The notes: a model not told the origin generated them from the letters alone. Shown: positions 24,553 to 33,394, counted from the first letter of the stretch. The stretch is DNA of 64,000 nt from Clostridiales bacterium (GCA_019418025.1 DYCR01000002.1:1-64000); one strand, 5' to 3'. Translations and numbers: made by a program.

Positions 24553-27192
24553 ATGAAGTTAGCGAAGGATATTGTATTGGAGTATATGCTGTCGCAAACG
24601 CAGAATCATTCCGGCGACCTCCGATTTACAACGCAGGAGCTGTCGGATGCGCTGCAAATGCAGCGCTCCAACCTGAGCAAGCTGTTAAATGAACTGGTGA
24701 AGGAGCAGAAGATCCAGAAAACCAACGGCCGCCCGGTGTACTATTCCGTTATGGTCAAGGACGGGGACTCCTGCTTCAATAAGATGGTCGGCTGCAAATC
24801 CAGCCTCAAGCAGGTGGTACAGCTGACCAAGGCGGCCCTGCTGTATCCGGGCAATCCGCTTCCCATCCTGATCACAGGGCCGGAGGGGGCGGGCAAAAGC
24901 CTGCTTGCCTCCCTTGTATATGAATTTGCAAAGGAGACGGGGGTTCTTTCTCAGGATGCCCCTTATGTAAAGATCAACGGCCGCTATCTGGAAGAAGAGA
25001 CAGAGGAGCAGACGAAGGATGTATTCTTCTCGGAGACGGACGGTGCTGTGGGCAGGGCGCAGAACGGGGTCCTGTTTGTGGATCACATCAACTGTCTGGG
25101 GCCGGATGTGCAGAATCTGCTCCTGAAGCAGGTGGAGGCGGCACAGACCGACACCAATCATGTGGTGCTGATCTATTCTGTGGATGATTCCGTGAATCCA
25201 TCCCAGATGAGCCTGTACACCTCTAAGTTTTCGATCGTTGTGGATATGCCGCCTCTGTACAAGCGGACACTGGAGGAACGGTTTGAGATGGTGCAGAGCT
25301 TCTTCCGAAAGGAAGCACAGCACATGCAAAAATCCATCAAGATCAGTGCAGAGCTGCTGCGCTGCCTGCTGCTGTACCCGTGCCAGTCCAATGTCAGGCA
25401 GCTGCGCAAGGATATTCAGCTGGCCTGTGCCAATGGATATGCCAGAAACTTCGATGCACAGAAGGACCAGATGGAGGTCATGATCCATGATTTCCCCAAC
25501 TACGTGCGAAAGGGATTTCTGAGCTATCGGAAGTATTGGGCGCAGCTTGAACAGATCGTGCCGGACAATTATCTCTATATCTTCTCTGAACAGCAGACCG
25601 ATGCATGCCAGAATGAATCTCTGGTCCAGAAAAATCCGAGAGACAGCTTTTATGATATGATCGATCATAAGATCCGAGGGTTAAAAGAACGGGGGATGCA
25701 TGAGGAGGAGATCACCACCATTATTCAGTCGGATCTTGACTACAATTTCTGCGTCAAGAATCAATCCATGACGCCAAAGGAATTTAACAAGGAGTCCCTC
25801 TCCAAGGTGGTGGATTCCAAAATCATTCGTTGCGTAGACCGATTCCTGAAGGAGGCCACGGTCCGCTTCGACCGGGTCTATCCCAATTCGGTGTTTTATG
25901 CGGTCTGTCTGCATTTGTCATCCATGCTGGAGCGCCAGAACAAGGCGCAGAAGATCTCCAATGACCAGATATTGAAGATCGTGAAGGAAAACAACGATGA
26001 ATATATCTTCTGCTCGAAATTTGCCGATGAACTGGAGAAGGAATTTGCCCTTCAGTACCCCATCCCCATTGATGAGATCGTGTTTTTGACCAGATTCATC
26101 TGTGATCCCCAGTTTGAGGAAGAAGCGGAAAGCAAGCCCGTGGTACTGGTCGCCATGCACGGAAGCAGCACGGCCTCCGGCATCGTGGAGGTGGCTAATA
26201 CGCTGTTTCAGGATGATAATATATTTTCCTTTGATCTGCGTCTGGATATCGACATGCAGCAGATCTATGAGGATTTCAAGCAGACCATCGTGGATATCAA
26301 TCAGGGGAAGGGCGTGCTGATGCTCTATGATATGGGCTCCTTGCAGTCTATGGCCAATATGGTGGCAACGGAAACGGGGATCGAGATCAAGACGGTCTGC
26401 GTGCCGGCCACGCTGATCGCTCTGGACGCATCCCGAAAAGCCAGCTGCCACAGCTCTTTGGAGGAAGTCTACAACGAGGTCATGGATTCCTATCAGCAGC
26501 TGTATCCGGAGATCGAGCAGTCCTATCAGAAGGCTCAGGAGCCTCAGGTGATCATTACCCTGTGCATGACCGGAGAGGGCGCTGCGGTGCAGATGAAAAA
26601 TTATATTGCGCAGAATATCCATATGGAAAATACGGATATTGTCCCCCTTGCTATTTCGGATCGGGAATATCTGTTGAAAAAGGTGAATCAGATCCAGAAA
26701 AAGCAGAAGATCGTCTGCATCGTGGGGGCGTACAATCCGGAGCTGCACGGCATTCCTTATATTCCGGTGTCTACCCTGTTCAGCACGCCGGCGGATAAAC
26801 TGGATATCCTGCTGTCTCTGGAAACCACTCAGGCGGTGATGTCGGTCAACTACAATATGATCTATACCTGTTTGCAGGAGCAGCTGGAGGATTTTGATAT
26901 TCAGCTGCTGAAGGAAGTGCTGCCCAAGGTGATCACGCAGATCAAACGGGTGAACCACGGCCTGTCGTCAGATCAGGAGATCGGACTGTTCATGCATATT
27001 GCCTGCTCCATTTACCATATGCAGCGAAATACGCCGCTGCCCCAAAATCCAACGGCGCAGCGTGTCATTGCCAAAAACAAACGGCTTTACAATGATTTGA
27101 AGGATTTCCTTGCCCCTGCTGAGGCGGAGTTCTATGTGAAATTCAGCGACGATGAGCTGGCAAACATTATTCAGATCATTAAGCGGATATAA
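24553..27192 (+). CDS. LevR-type PRD/AAA+ transcriptional regulator with degenerate GAFTGA loop
   Basis: The 879-residue regulator shows, in order, an N-terminal winged helix (1-70), an AAA+ domain (Walker A GPEGAGKS at 109-116, Walker B GVLFVDHI at 172-179), a PRD with CLHLSSMLERQ (about 410-520), an EIIA-Man-like domain with VVLVAMHGSS, an EIIB-Gat-like domain with TLCMTGEGAA, and a C-terminal PRD. PTS proteins phosphorylate such domains to report sugar supply. In the place of the sigma-54-binding GAFTGA it has GAVGRA (164-169), so sigma-54 use is doubtful. It lies directly after the PTS-glycosidase operon, its likely target, with its own GGAGG site. Confidence 0.9.
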   Translation: MKLAKDIVLEYMLSQTQNHSGDLRFTTQELSDALQMQRSNLSKLLNELVKEQKIQKTNGRPVYYSVMVKDGDSCFNKMVGCKSSLKQVVQLTKAALLYPGNPLPILITGPEGAGKSLLASLVYEFAKETGVLSQDAPYVKINGRYLEEETEEQTKDVFFSETDGAVGRAQNGVLFVDHINCLGPDVQNLLLKQVEAAQTDTNHVVLIYSVDDSVNPSQMSLYTSKFSIVVDMPPLYKRTLEERFEMVQSFFRKEAQHMQKSIKISAELLRCLLLYPCQSNVRQLRKDIQLACANGYARNFDAQKDQMEVMIHDFPNYVRKGFLSYRKYWAQLEQIVPDNYLYIFSEQQTDACQNESLVQKNPRDSFYDMIDHKIRGLKERGMHEEEITTIIQSDLDYNFCVKNQSMTPKEFNKESLSKVVDSKIIRCVDRFLKEATVRFDRVYPNSVFYAVCLHLSSMLERQNKAQKISNDQILKIVKENNDEYIFCSKFADELEKEFALQYPIPIDEIVFLTRFICDPQFEEEAESKPVVLVAMHGSSTASGIVEVANTLFQDDNIFSFDLRLDIDMQQIYEDFKQTIVDINQGKGVLMLYDMGSLQSMANMVATETGIEIKTVCVPATLIALDASRKASCHSSLEEVYNEVMDSYQQLYPEIEQSYQKAQEPQVIITLCMTGEGAAVQMKNYIAQNIHMENTDIVPLAISDREYLLKKVNQIQKKQKIVCIVGAYNPELHGIPYIPVSTLFSTPADKLDILLSLETTQAVMSVNYNMIYTCLQEQLEDFDIQLLKEVLPKVITQIKRVNHGLSSDQEIGLFMHIACSIYHMQRNTPLPQNPTAQRVIAKNKRLYNDLKDFLAPAEAEFYVKFSDDELANIIQIIKRI

Positions 27193-27237
27193 AAAATTCC
27201 GAGGAAGGTTCAAAGTGAACCGACCTCGGATTTTTTG
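27192..27237. terminator. Strong terminator after the LevR-type gene
   Basis: TCCGAGG-GGTTC pairs with GAACC-CCTCGGA (two-base internal loops) around AAAGT, flanked by AAAAAA and TTTTTT. It can serve the regulator gene and, on the other strand, ribosomal protein bL25. Confidence 0.9.
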
Positions 27238-27312
27238 TTTTTACTGCCTTGCACAGAGGGAGCAGAATATGTTTTCTGCCTGCTGATCCGGTACATGCAG
27301 GGGAGCATGGAG

Positions 27313-27882
27313 TCAGGCTTCGGCCTCCTCCTGAGAGATGGCCATTTTATTCTCGGTGATCCTTAGGACGATGCTGTCAGCGGGCATGTGCAGCGTAATA
27401 TGCGGGGTGTTCAGCTCAGGAATATCCGCGAGGGTGATCAGTGTACCGGGGGCAGCCCCTTCAAGATCCAGTGTTACGTGATCGACCATATATTCGGGCA
27501 GGGCCTCATAGGGCACTTCGTCGATCATCTGCTCCAGTACGCCGCGGACATTGTCGGCGTTGGTTCGGTAGATGTGGGCAAAGCTGTTGACGGTCTGTCC
27601 GGCCTTCAGGGCCTGAAAGCTGATATGCTCCACGTTTTGGTTATCCGGGTTGCGGGTATATTCCTTGATTTGGGTGGGAATCACCTGACCTGCAAGCTGA
27701 AGGCGGACCTTACTGCCGTCATGCTTTTGACGGCACAGCTGATTTGCAGTCTGCTGATTCATTTGGATGGAAATGGCTTCAGGCAGTGTTCCTCCATACA
27801 CAGAGCAGGGGACAATGCCCACTCGCCGCAGGTGCTTTGCTTTTGCTTTGGGATCTCTCTTTTCCACATTGATGATGTCCAT
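27313..27882 (-). CDS. rplY: Ribosomal protein bL25 / general stress protein Ctc
   Basis: A 189-residue long-form bL25 (CTC type): an N-terminal 5S rRNA-binding domain (LRRVGIVPCSVYGG near 18-31 in a weakened form) followed by the C-terminal beta domain of the CTC family. It binds 5S rRNA in the large subunit and supports growth under stress in Bacillus. GGAGG precedes the ATG at 27882. The motif that is usually R-x-x-G-x-I-P-A-V-x-Y-G is kept as RRVGIVPCSVYG. It stands alone between terminators. Confidence 0.93.
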   Translation of the reverse strand: MDIINVEKRDPKAKAKHLRRVGIVPCSVYGGTLPEAISIQMNQQTANQLCRQKHDGSKVRLQLAGQVIPTQIKEYTRNPDNQNVEHISFQALKAGQTVNSFAHIYRTNADNVRGVLEQMIDEVPYEALPEYMVDHVTLDLEGAAPGTLITLADIPELNTPHITLHMPADSIVLRITENKMAISQEEAEA

Positions 27883-28364
27883 TGTGTACCTCCTAATCGT
27901 ATGTATATTGATTTCTATACCGTATGAGCGTTGTCAGACGGTGAATAGATATAAAAAAGAAGCACTTTATGTGTGCTGTGCGGCACAACGAAAAGCCCTT
28001 CTTCCTGACGGTTCTTTTGTATTTATATGGTTCATTGTATCACGGCGGATGCAAAATTCCTGTCGAATGACTGCTCCGGCTGAAGGGGACAGGCAAGCCT
28101 CTTGATTCGAAATCATCATATCATTTTCTGGAATTTATTGCAATGAGTGCAGGGGTAAAAAGGGGATATTCTCCAATATACACAATAAAAATAGAATTTT
28201 TCGTGGGATTTGCTTCTTGAAATCCGAGGATGTGCCGTTGATATGCGGGAAATTGCAAGAGCCATAAACTGCCCCCTATCCGGTACAGACGGGGAGCCTG
28301 TTCGGGCAGGGGGTGTTATAGGAGAAACACTTTGCTGTCAAAGGAGAAAAAACAAACAGAAGGA
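27883..28364. other. Upstream region of bL25; no gene found
   Basis: The first 80 bp (minus strand) hold the ribosome site and presumably the promoter of the bL25 gene. Around 27957-28003 AAGAAG and CTTCTT enclose two small inner stems (AGCAC/GTGCT and TGTG/CACA), a possible leader structure. Towards 28280-28320, CTGCCC/GGGCAG repeats form a long imperfect hairpin that may end transcription of the downstream hydrolase gene. The rest is featureless. Confidence 0.4.
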
Positions 28365-29594
28365 TCAGCCTCCGATGTGGAACTCATAGTAAGCCGAGGG
28401 ATCGTCAAAGTTTTCGTTGGGGACCCACAGCATGGATTTGTCGGTCATGTTATATACGACGCTGTGTACGGTCCAGCCGTTGTCATCGTCATTGTTCCAT
28501 GTCCGTCTGCCCACCATTTCAAGAATATCCATAGCAGCATGCTCGTCGGCAACAATGCCGTTGGTTTTGTTCAGCTCCTCGTGGATCTTGGAGTAGCGGT
28601 CGAAGCCCTTCTTCTCACTGGCGGGGGAGCCATTGTAATAGTCCGGCAGAAGGATGAAATTGGTGATGACCTGATTATCCCGGGCGGCTTCGTTGGGGCC
28701 GATGTGGGAATCGTCATCGCTGTAAGTTACGACCAATTCTCTGGCGCTGCCGTCATTATCGGTGCTGTCTGTTCCGGCGACCCATTGAAGAACGGCGCTT
28801 CTGCCGCTGGCATCAGCAACCATGTAATGGTAGGATGTTTTTGCAGAATCATGCAGATCATAGGAAGATGCGATCTCTACGGCTTCCTCAATGCTGTCAG
28901 CGTAATCCAGAATCAGGCGCAGCAGTGTTGTGGAGGTGAAATCGGGCTTATCGGTGTTCTGATCGGTGGGTACGGTTTTTTCACCGCCCTGATAGGTCAT
29001 GTAGATCCCGCAGCTGACACCGGCATCGTTGATGCCGTCCAGAGGTGCGTAGGTGGCGGCGAGAGCGGTGACCTTATCCATAAGGCTCGTCATGTTTTTT
29101 TCTACGTCAATGCCGAGGAACTGGAGGTCAGCAGAGGAGATGGAGGCATGGCGGCCTTCGTTTGCCTCGGTAAAGACAATGAGGGTATTGGTCTTGGAGA
29201 AGTCATAGTTCCGAGCCAGTAGGTAATCGCCGGACTGGCTCTTGGCGGTGAAGGAGGAGCAGGCGATTTCCGGATCGCTGATGTTGATTTTCATCAGTCC
29301 CTTGGTGATTTTGTTCGTCACAAACTGGATCAGCTCGCTGTCGCTTTTTACACCGCCCTGAGCAACAAAGTCATCCAGATAGAAGTCACCCTTGACGTGC
29401 ATGGTGTAGACTGCGCCGTCGTCATGGGCATCGTTTCGTTCCCGCAGCAGCTTGATGCTTGCAAGGGTCGAAATCTCATTGTGCCAGATGGTGTAGACGG
29501 TGCCGGTGAAGGCGAGGGCGGCAATGGAAACGGTGGCAACGGCACCCACAGCCAGCTTTTTCCACAGTGGTTTTTTACTTTTTACTTGTTCCAT
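28365..29594 (-). CDS. Membrane-anchored choloylglycine-hydrolase-like Ntn hydrolase
   Basis: A 409-residue protein with an N-terminal membrane anchor (13-35) and an Ntn-hydrolase domain of the linear amide C-N hydrolase/choloylglycine family. The nucleophile is C112 in ACSSF, with R128 and D131 in ARNYDF at the spacing expected for the family (Cys+16 and Cys+19). Activation should require cleavage before C112, freeing about 110 residues. Family members hydrolyse bile-salt amides, penicillin V or N-acyl amides; the anchored, exported form here suggests an extracytoplasmic amide substrate. It is divergent from a DUF1836 regulator with paired operators between them. Confidence 0.88.
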   Translation of the reverse strand: MEQVKSKKPLWKKLAVGAVATVSIAALAFTGTVYTIWHNEISTLASIKLLRERNDAHDDGAVYTMHVKGDFYLDDFVAQGGVKSDSELIQFVTNKITKGLMKINISDPEIACSSFTAKSQSGDYLLARNYDFSKTNTLIVFTEANEGRHASISSADLQFLGIDVEKNMTSLMDKVTALAATYAPLDGINDAGVSCGIYMTYQGGEKTVPTDQNTDKPDFTSTTLLRLILDYADSIEEAVEIASSYDLHDSAKTSYHYMVADASGRSAVLQWVAGTDSTDNDGSARELVVTYSDDDSHIGPNEAARDNQVITNFILLPDYYNGSPASEKKGFDRYSKIHEELNKTNGIVADEHAAMDILEMVGRRTWNNDDDNGWTVHSVVYNMTDKSMLWVPNENFDDPSAYYEFHIGG

Positions 29595-29706
29595 AAGATA
29601 ATTTCCTTTTCTTTCTGAGATTACGCAGGGGAATTTCGTTTTTCTGATCCAACCGAAAGTCGATGGCATAAAAGGTGGAATCTCTGCGTTTTTATATACA
29701 TGTCAT

Positions 29707-29723
29707 AGGTTTATTAAAAACCT
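29707..29723. promoter_or_regulatory. Operator-like palindrome 1
   Basis: AGGTTTATTAAAAACCT: six-base perfect arms around five bases. It lies at the predicted start point of the minus-strand promoter of the Ntn hydrolase gene, where a bound protein would block initiation. Confidence 0.6.
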
Positions 29724-29730
29724 GTTGCAC

Positions 29731-29759
29731 ATGTTATCACATAATGGAAAATCCGTCAA
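29731..29759 (-). promoter_or_regulatory. Promoter of the Ntn hydrolase gene
   Basis: On the minus strand TTGACG (29759-29754) is followed after 17 bases by TAACAT (29736-29731). The start point would be near 29724, between the two operator-like palindromes, leaving a leader of about 130 bases. Confidence 0.65.
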
Positions 29760-29776
29760 GGGTTTTTTAAAAACCT
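29760..29776. promoter_or_regulatory. Operator-like palindrome 2
   Basis: GGGTTTTTTAAAAACCT, a near copy of the palindrome 53 bp to the left (one arm mismatch). It lies between the -35 boxes of the two divergent promoters. Identical spacing and sequence of the two sites argue for one shared regulator. Confidence 0.6.
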
Positions 29777-29790
29777 ATAATGGATCGCTA

Positions 29791-29819
29791 TTGACTTTCC
29801 GCTCGGGAAAAAATATAAT
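29791..29819 (+). promoter_or_regulatory. Near-consensus promoter of the DUF1836 gene (leaderless)
   Basis: TTGACT at 29791-29796, a 17-base spacer and TATAAT at 29814-29819. Transcription would start around 29826, which is the A of the ATG itself. No Shine-Dalgarno sequence exists between the -10 box and the start codon, so the mRNA is predicted to be leaderless. Confidence 0.75.
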
Positions 29820-29825
29820 AATCCC

Positions 29826-30341
29826 ATGGATAAGAAGATTAAGATCGCATTGGCAGACTCCATGCGGGATTTTCATTTGCCCCGCTATGAGCAGCTGCCC
29901 GATGTAGGGCTCTATTTGGAGCAGACAGTAAAATATATCAACCAGTGCCTGCGCCCTCTCGGATGTATGGAGATCACCGGCTCCATGATCCGAAATTATG
30001 TGAAGCAGGGACTGGTGCCGAATCCTGTCCAGAAGCACTATTATGCAGAGCAGATCGCCTACCTGATCTGCATCACCATGCTCAAGCAGGTGGCACAGCT
30101 GGAATATATCAGCAAGCTGTTTTCCAGACAGCGGGTGACCTATACCAACCAGATGGCCTATGACTATTTTTGTATGGAAATGGAAAATGTGCTGTACCAT
30201 CGGTTTGGACTGAAGCCGGAAATCGAGGATGTGGGTGTGACCTCGTCTCTGGAGAAGGAGATGCTGAGAAGTGCAATCACTGCTGTTTCGCACATCATCT
30301 ATTTTCACGCCTGCTTTCAGCACCTGTCCTCCGCACCATAG
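29826..30341 (+). CDS. DUF1836 family regulator
   Basis: A 171-residue protein with a MerR-like winged-helix part: SMIRNYVKQGLVPNPVQKHY near 56-75 reads as the helix-turn-helix and wing, followed by the YAEQIAYLICITMLKQ helix. This is the DUF1836 pattern, whose members are putative DNA-binding regulators of Firmicutes. The only start is the ATG at 29826, seven bases after a perfect -10 box, so translation must start on a leaderless mRNA. It is divergent from the Ntn hydrolase and probably acts on the two palindromes between them. Confidence 0.88.
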   Translation: MDKKIKIALADSMRDFHLPRYEQLPDVGLYLEQTVKYINQCLRPLGCMEITGSMIRNYVKQGLVPNPVQKHYYAEQIAYLICITMLKQVAQLEYISKLFSRQRVTYTNQMAYDYFCMEMENVLYHRFGLKPEIEDVGVTSSLEKEMLRSAITAVSHIIYFHACFQHLSSAP

Positions 30342-30344
30342 ACT

Positions 30345-30383
30345 TAAAAAACCGCACCGCCTTGCCAGACGGTGCGGTTTTTT
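30345..30383 (+). terminator. Terminator of the DUF1836 gene
   Basis: AAAAAACCGCACCG pairs with CGGTGCGGTTTTTT around a short loop, directly after the stop codon. It also isolates the larE operon downstream. Confidence 0.9.
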
Positions 30384-30520
30384 GGAGAAAATTTCCACGG
30401 AGCGGAGATACAACTGGAGATTTGCCTGAGTTTGTGTTATATTCAAGGAAAACCCTCCTGTGTCAGGATGGACGCAGAAAGGGGACTGAGGCATGAGTCT
30501 GAAATTTTGGAGGATATCCC

Positions 30521-31264
30521 ATGACATTAGAAGCATTTTTTTGCAGTAATCCCAGAGTAGCCCTTGCGTTTTCCGGCGGGGTGGATTCTTCGTATCTGCT
30601 CTATGCGGCGTTGAAATACGGTGCAGAGGTGAGAGCCTACTATGTGAAAAGCGCCTTTCAGCCGCAGTTTGAGCTGGAGGATGCGCAGCGTCTGGCCCGG
30701 CAGCTTGGGGCAGATATGACACTGCTGTCCGTGGATGTGACCCAGTATGATACGGTTATGCAAAATCCTCCTGATCGGTGCTACCACTGCAAAAAGGTGA
30801 TTTTTCGTGAGATCCTGCAGGCGGCACACAGGGACGGCTTCCATGTGATCCTGGACGGGACCAATGCGTCGGATGATGCATCCGACCGCCCGGGAATGCA
30901 GGCCCTTGCAGAAATGGAGGTGCGCTCGCCGCTGCGGGAGTGTGGCTTGGATAAGGAGACCATTCGCCGGATTTCACGTGAGGCCGGACTGTTTACTTGG
31001 GACAAGCCGGCCTATGCCTGCCTTGCAACAAGGACCCCGACAGGGGAGCGGATCACGACGGAGAAGCTGGAGCGCACGGAAAAAGCAGAGGGCTTTCTTC
31101 AGGAACTGGGCCTGCGGGACTTTCGGGTCCGTTCCGTGGGGGATATGGCCAAATTGCAGGTGCGTGAGAGGGACCTTGATACTGTCATGAAAAACCGCGC
31201 CGTGATCCTGAAGGAATTGAAACGGTATTATCAGTCGGTCGTGGTGGATTTGGAGGAACGGTGA
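30521..31264 (+). CDS. larE: LarE, sacrificial sulfur insertase for nickel-pincer cofactor
   Basis: A 247-residue PP-loop protein: SGGVDS at 18-23 binds ATP, and C167 in YACLATR matches the conserved cysteine that donates sulfur in LarE. It also has C87 and C90 in DRCYHCKK; with C167 these could hold an iron-sulfur cluster, as in the cluster-bearing type of LarE. LarE, with LarB and LarC, builds the nickel-pincer nucleotide of lactate racemase. GGAGG precedes the ATG. Its stop overlaps the larC start by one base. Confidence 0.94.
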   Translation: MTLEAFFCSNPRVALAFSGGVDSSYLLYAALKYGAEVRAYYVKSAFQPQFELEDAQRLARQLGADMTLLSVDVTQYDTVMQNPPDRCYHCKKVIFREILQAAHRDGFHVILDGTNASDDASDRPGMQALAEMEVRSPLRECGLDKETIRRISREAGLFTWDKPAYACLATRTPTGERITTEKLERTEKAEGFLQELGLRDFRVRSVGDMAKLQVRERDLDTVMKNRAVILKELKRYYQSVVVDLEER

Positions 31265-32388
31265 TGAAAACACTGTATGTGGACGCGGGAAGGTGGATGA
31301 CGGAGCAGGCACTGGCCGGAGCACTGTTGGAGCTGATGCCCGAGACGGAGGCCTTCGTTCGGGAACTGAATGAGGCCGGCATACCCTGTCATGCAGGAGC
31401 CGGAAACGGGCCCCGCGGGCTCGGCACCGCCTTTACGATCCGACCGGATACACGGGAGCCGTGTGCCATTCCCGGGGGGATCAGTGAGGCGATGTCTCAT
31501 ATCCGAATTTCCCATAAGGCACGGCAGGACGTGCTTGGCGTGTTCCAAATCTTGATGGATGCATACCAAGCGGTCTGGGGCTTGGAGGGAGCGCAATGGG
31601 AGCAGGTTTGCAGCTTGTCAGATGTTTTTACGGTAGCGGCAGTCTGTGTGATGATCGATCGGCTGTCTCCGGATCAGATCCTTTTTGCCCCTGTGGGTAT
31701 TTCGGATGCATATGGGGACTGTGATCGAGAGACAGCCGTGCTGCGGGAGCATCTGGTCATGCAGATGATGCAGGGGTGTCCGGTCCGAATGGACGGTGGT
31801 GGCTGCACTCCGGCGGCGGCAGCAGTGGCGCGGTATTTCGCTGCTGAAGCTGCCCAGATGCCCGTCATGCGGCTCCTGCGGTGGGGAAGAGGTCAGGGAA
31901 ATGGAAGCTCGGTTCGCGCGGTGTGGGGAGAGACAGAGCAGCTGTGTCAGGACGTGGTGGAACTGAGCTGCAATGTGGACGACATGACTGCCGAGGCCAT
32001 CGGCTTTGCCTTGGAACAGTTTTTGGCGGAGGGAGCTGTGGAGGCATATACTGTCCCCATTGGGATGAAAAAATCCCGCCCGGGTGTGAAGGTCTGTGTT
32101 TTATGCAGACCCGAGCAGAGGGAGCGCATGGTGCATCTGATCCTGAAGCATACAACCACCCTTGGGGTACGGGAGTCAGGATTCAGACGATATACCATGA
32201 GCAGGAGCTTTCGGCAGATCCAGACCCCCTACGGAACCGTCTGCAGAAAAGACAGCATTGGCTATGGGGTCAGCCGCAGCAAATATGAATACGAGGATCT
32301 GGCAAAAATTGCCCGGGAGCAGGGACTGAGTTTGGAAAATGTTTGGGCAGTTCTGGAAAAGGCAGACAAAAGCCCATCGGAGCGCTGA
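31264..32388 (+). CDS. larC: LarC, nickel insertion protein
   Basis: The 374-residue product is the nickel insertase of the nickel-pincer pathway, encoded here as one frame, not split by the frameshift known in Lactobacillus plantarum. The C-terminal LarC2-like half is well conserved (ELSCNVDDMTAEAIGFALE, IGMKKSRPGVKVCVLC, TTTLGVRE). The N-terminal half is weaker: the usual LD-x-x-x-G-x-x-GDM opening is degenerate (YVDAGRWMTEQALAG), though the CTPAAAAVAR region is kept. No larA or larB is in the window, so the user of the cofactor is elsewhere. The ATG at 31264 overlaps the larE stop. Confidence 0.9.
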   Translation: MKTLYVDAGRWMTEQALAGALLELMPETEAFVRELNEAGIPCHAGAGNGPRGLGTAFTIRPDTREPCAIPGGISEAMSHIRISHKARQDVLGVFQILMDAYQAVWGLEGAQWEQVCSLSDVFTVAAVCVMIDRLSPDQILFAPVGISDAYGDCDRETAVLREHLVMQMMQGCPVRMDGGGCTPAAAAVARYFAAEAAQMPVMRLLRWGRGQGNGSSVRAVWGETEQLCQDVVELSCNVDDMTAEAIGFALEQFLAEGAVEAYTVPIGMKKSRPGVKVCVLCRPEQRERMVHLILKHTTTLGVRESGFRRYTMSRSFRQIQTPYGTVCRKDSIGYGVSRSKYEYEDLAKIAREQGLSLENVWAVLEKADKSPSER

Positions 32389-32404
32389 ACTCCGATGGGC
32401 TTTT
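32368..32404. terminator. Terminator overlapping the end of larC
   Basis: GCCCATCGGA (32372-32381) and TCCGATGGGC (32391-32400) form a perfect ten-base stem flanked by AAAA and TTTT. The left arm encodes the last residues of LarC, and the stop codon is in the loop. It also serves the convergent methyltransferase gene. Confidence 0.85.
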
Positions 32405-32408
32405 GCTG

Positions 32409-33236
32409 TCAACGTCTGCGCAGCTGCCAGAATGCCACGGCACTGGCGGCTGCGACGTTTAAAGAGTCTACGTCATGGGACATGGGGATCATCACGGTGT
32501 AATCACAGGAGGCGATGGTCTGGTGAGACAGGCCGTCCCCCTCGGTTCCGAGAATGACAGCGAGCTTCTCCTCAGCCATCAAATGCGGATCGTCGATGGA
32601 GACAGAGCGGTGGCTCAAGGCCATTGCGGCGGTTTTGAAGCCCATGGACTTCAGCTGCTGCAGGCCGGCGGCAGGCCAATCTGCAGGAGTGCTGCCGATC
32701 TGGGTCCAAGGGATCTGAAACACGGTTCCCATGCTGACGCGGGCAGCCCGACGGGTCAGCGGATCACAGCAGGTGGGAGTGATCAGAACCGCATCCATGT
32801 GCATGGCAGCAGCGGAACGGAAGATAGCTCCGATGTTGGTGGCGTCCACGATCCCCTCCAGAACGGCGATCCGGTGGGCATTTGCGCAGACCTGCTCCAC
32901 GGTGGGCAGCGTGGGGCGGTGCATCGCACAGAGGATTCCTCTTGTCAGCTCATAGCCTGTCAGACGGCACAGGATATCCCGGTCTGCGGTATATACGGGG
33001 ATATCGCCGCAGCGCAGGATGATATCCTGCCCCTGTCCGCAGATTTGTCTGCGCTCCATCAGCAGGGAGATGGGGATGCATCCTGAATCCAGTGCGCGCA
33101 TAATGACCTTGGGACTTTCTGCGATAAAGATCCCTTTTTCGGGCTCCTTGCGGCTGCGAAGCTGGGCGTGGGTCAGTCGGGCAAATAAATCCAGCTCAGG
33201 TGCAGACAGATCTGTGATTTCGATGATATTGGGCAT
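32409..33236 (-). CDS. TrmH/SpoU-family RNA 2'-O-methyltransferase
   Basis: A 275-residue SPOUT methyltransferase with an N-terminal substrate-binding domain and the three family motifs at the C-terminus: NIGAIFRSAA, VILGTEGDGL and PMSHDVDSLNVAAASAVA. These form the trefoil knot that binds S-adenosylmethionine. It methylates ribose in tRNA or rRNA; the target base is not predictable. It stands alone, convergent to larC and divergent from the 5S operon. Confidence 0.94.
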   Translation of the reverse strand: MPNIIEITDLSAPELDLFARLTHAQLRSRKEPEKGIFIAESPKVIMRALDSGCIPISLLMERRQICGQGQDIILRCGDIPVYTADRDILCRLTGYELTRGILCAMHRPTLPTVEQVCANAHRIAVLEGIVDATNIGAIFRSAAAMHMDAVLITPTCCDPLTRRAARVSMGTVFQIPWTQIGSTPADWPAAGLQQLKSMGFKTAAMALSHRSVSIDDPHLMAEEKLAVILGTEGDGLSHQTIASCDYTVMIPMSHDVDSLNVAAASAVAFWQLRRR

Positions 33237-33394
33237 GGGATTCTCCTTTAAGCATAAAATAACGGATCAAGAGATTTTGTACCATTATAGCCCAGTGAAG
33301 CGGGGGTGTCAAATCCCTTGCCCCGGGGAAAAGGGCCGCAGCGTGCAGGTTTTTGTAAAAAAGAAAAAATGAAAGAAGAAATCTGAAAAAACGC

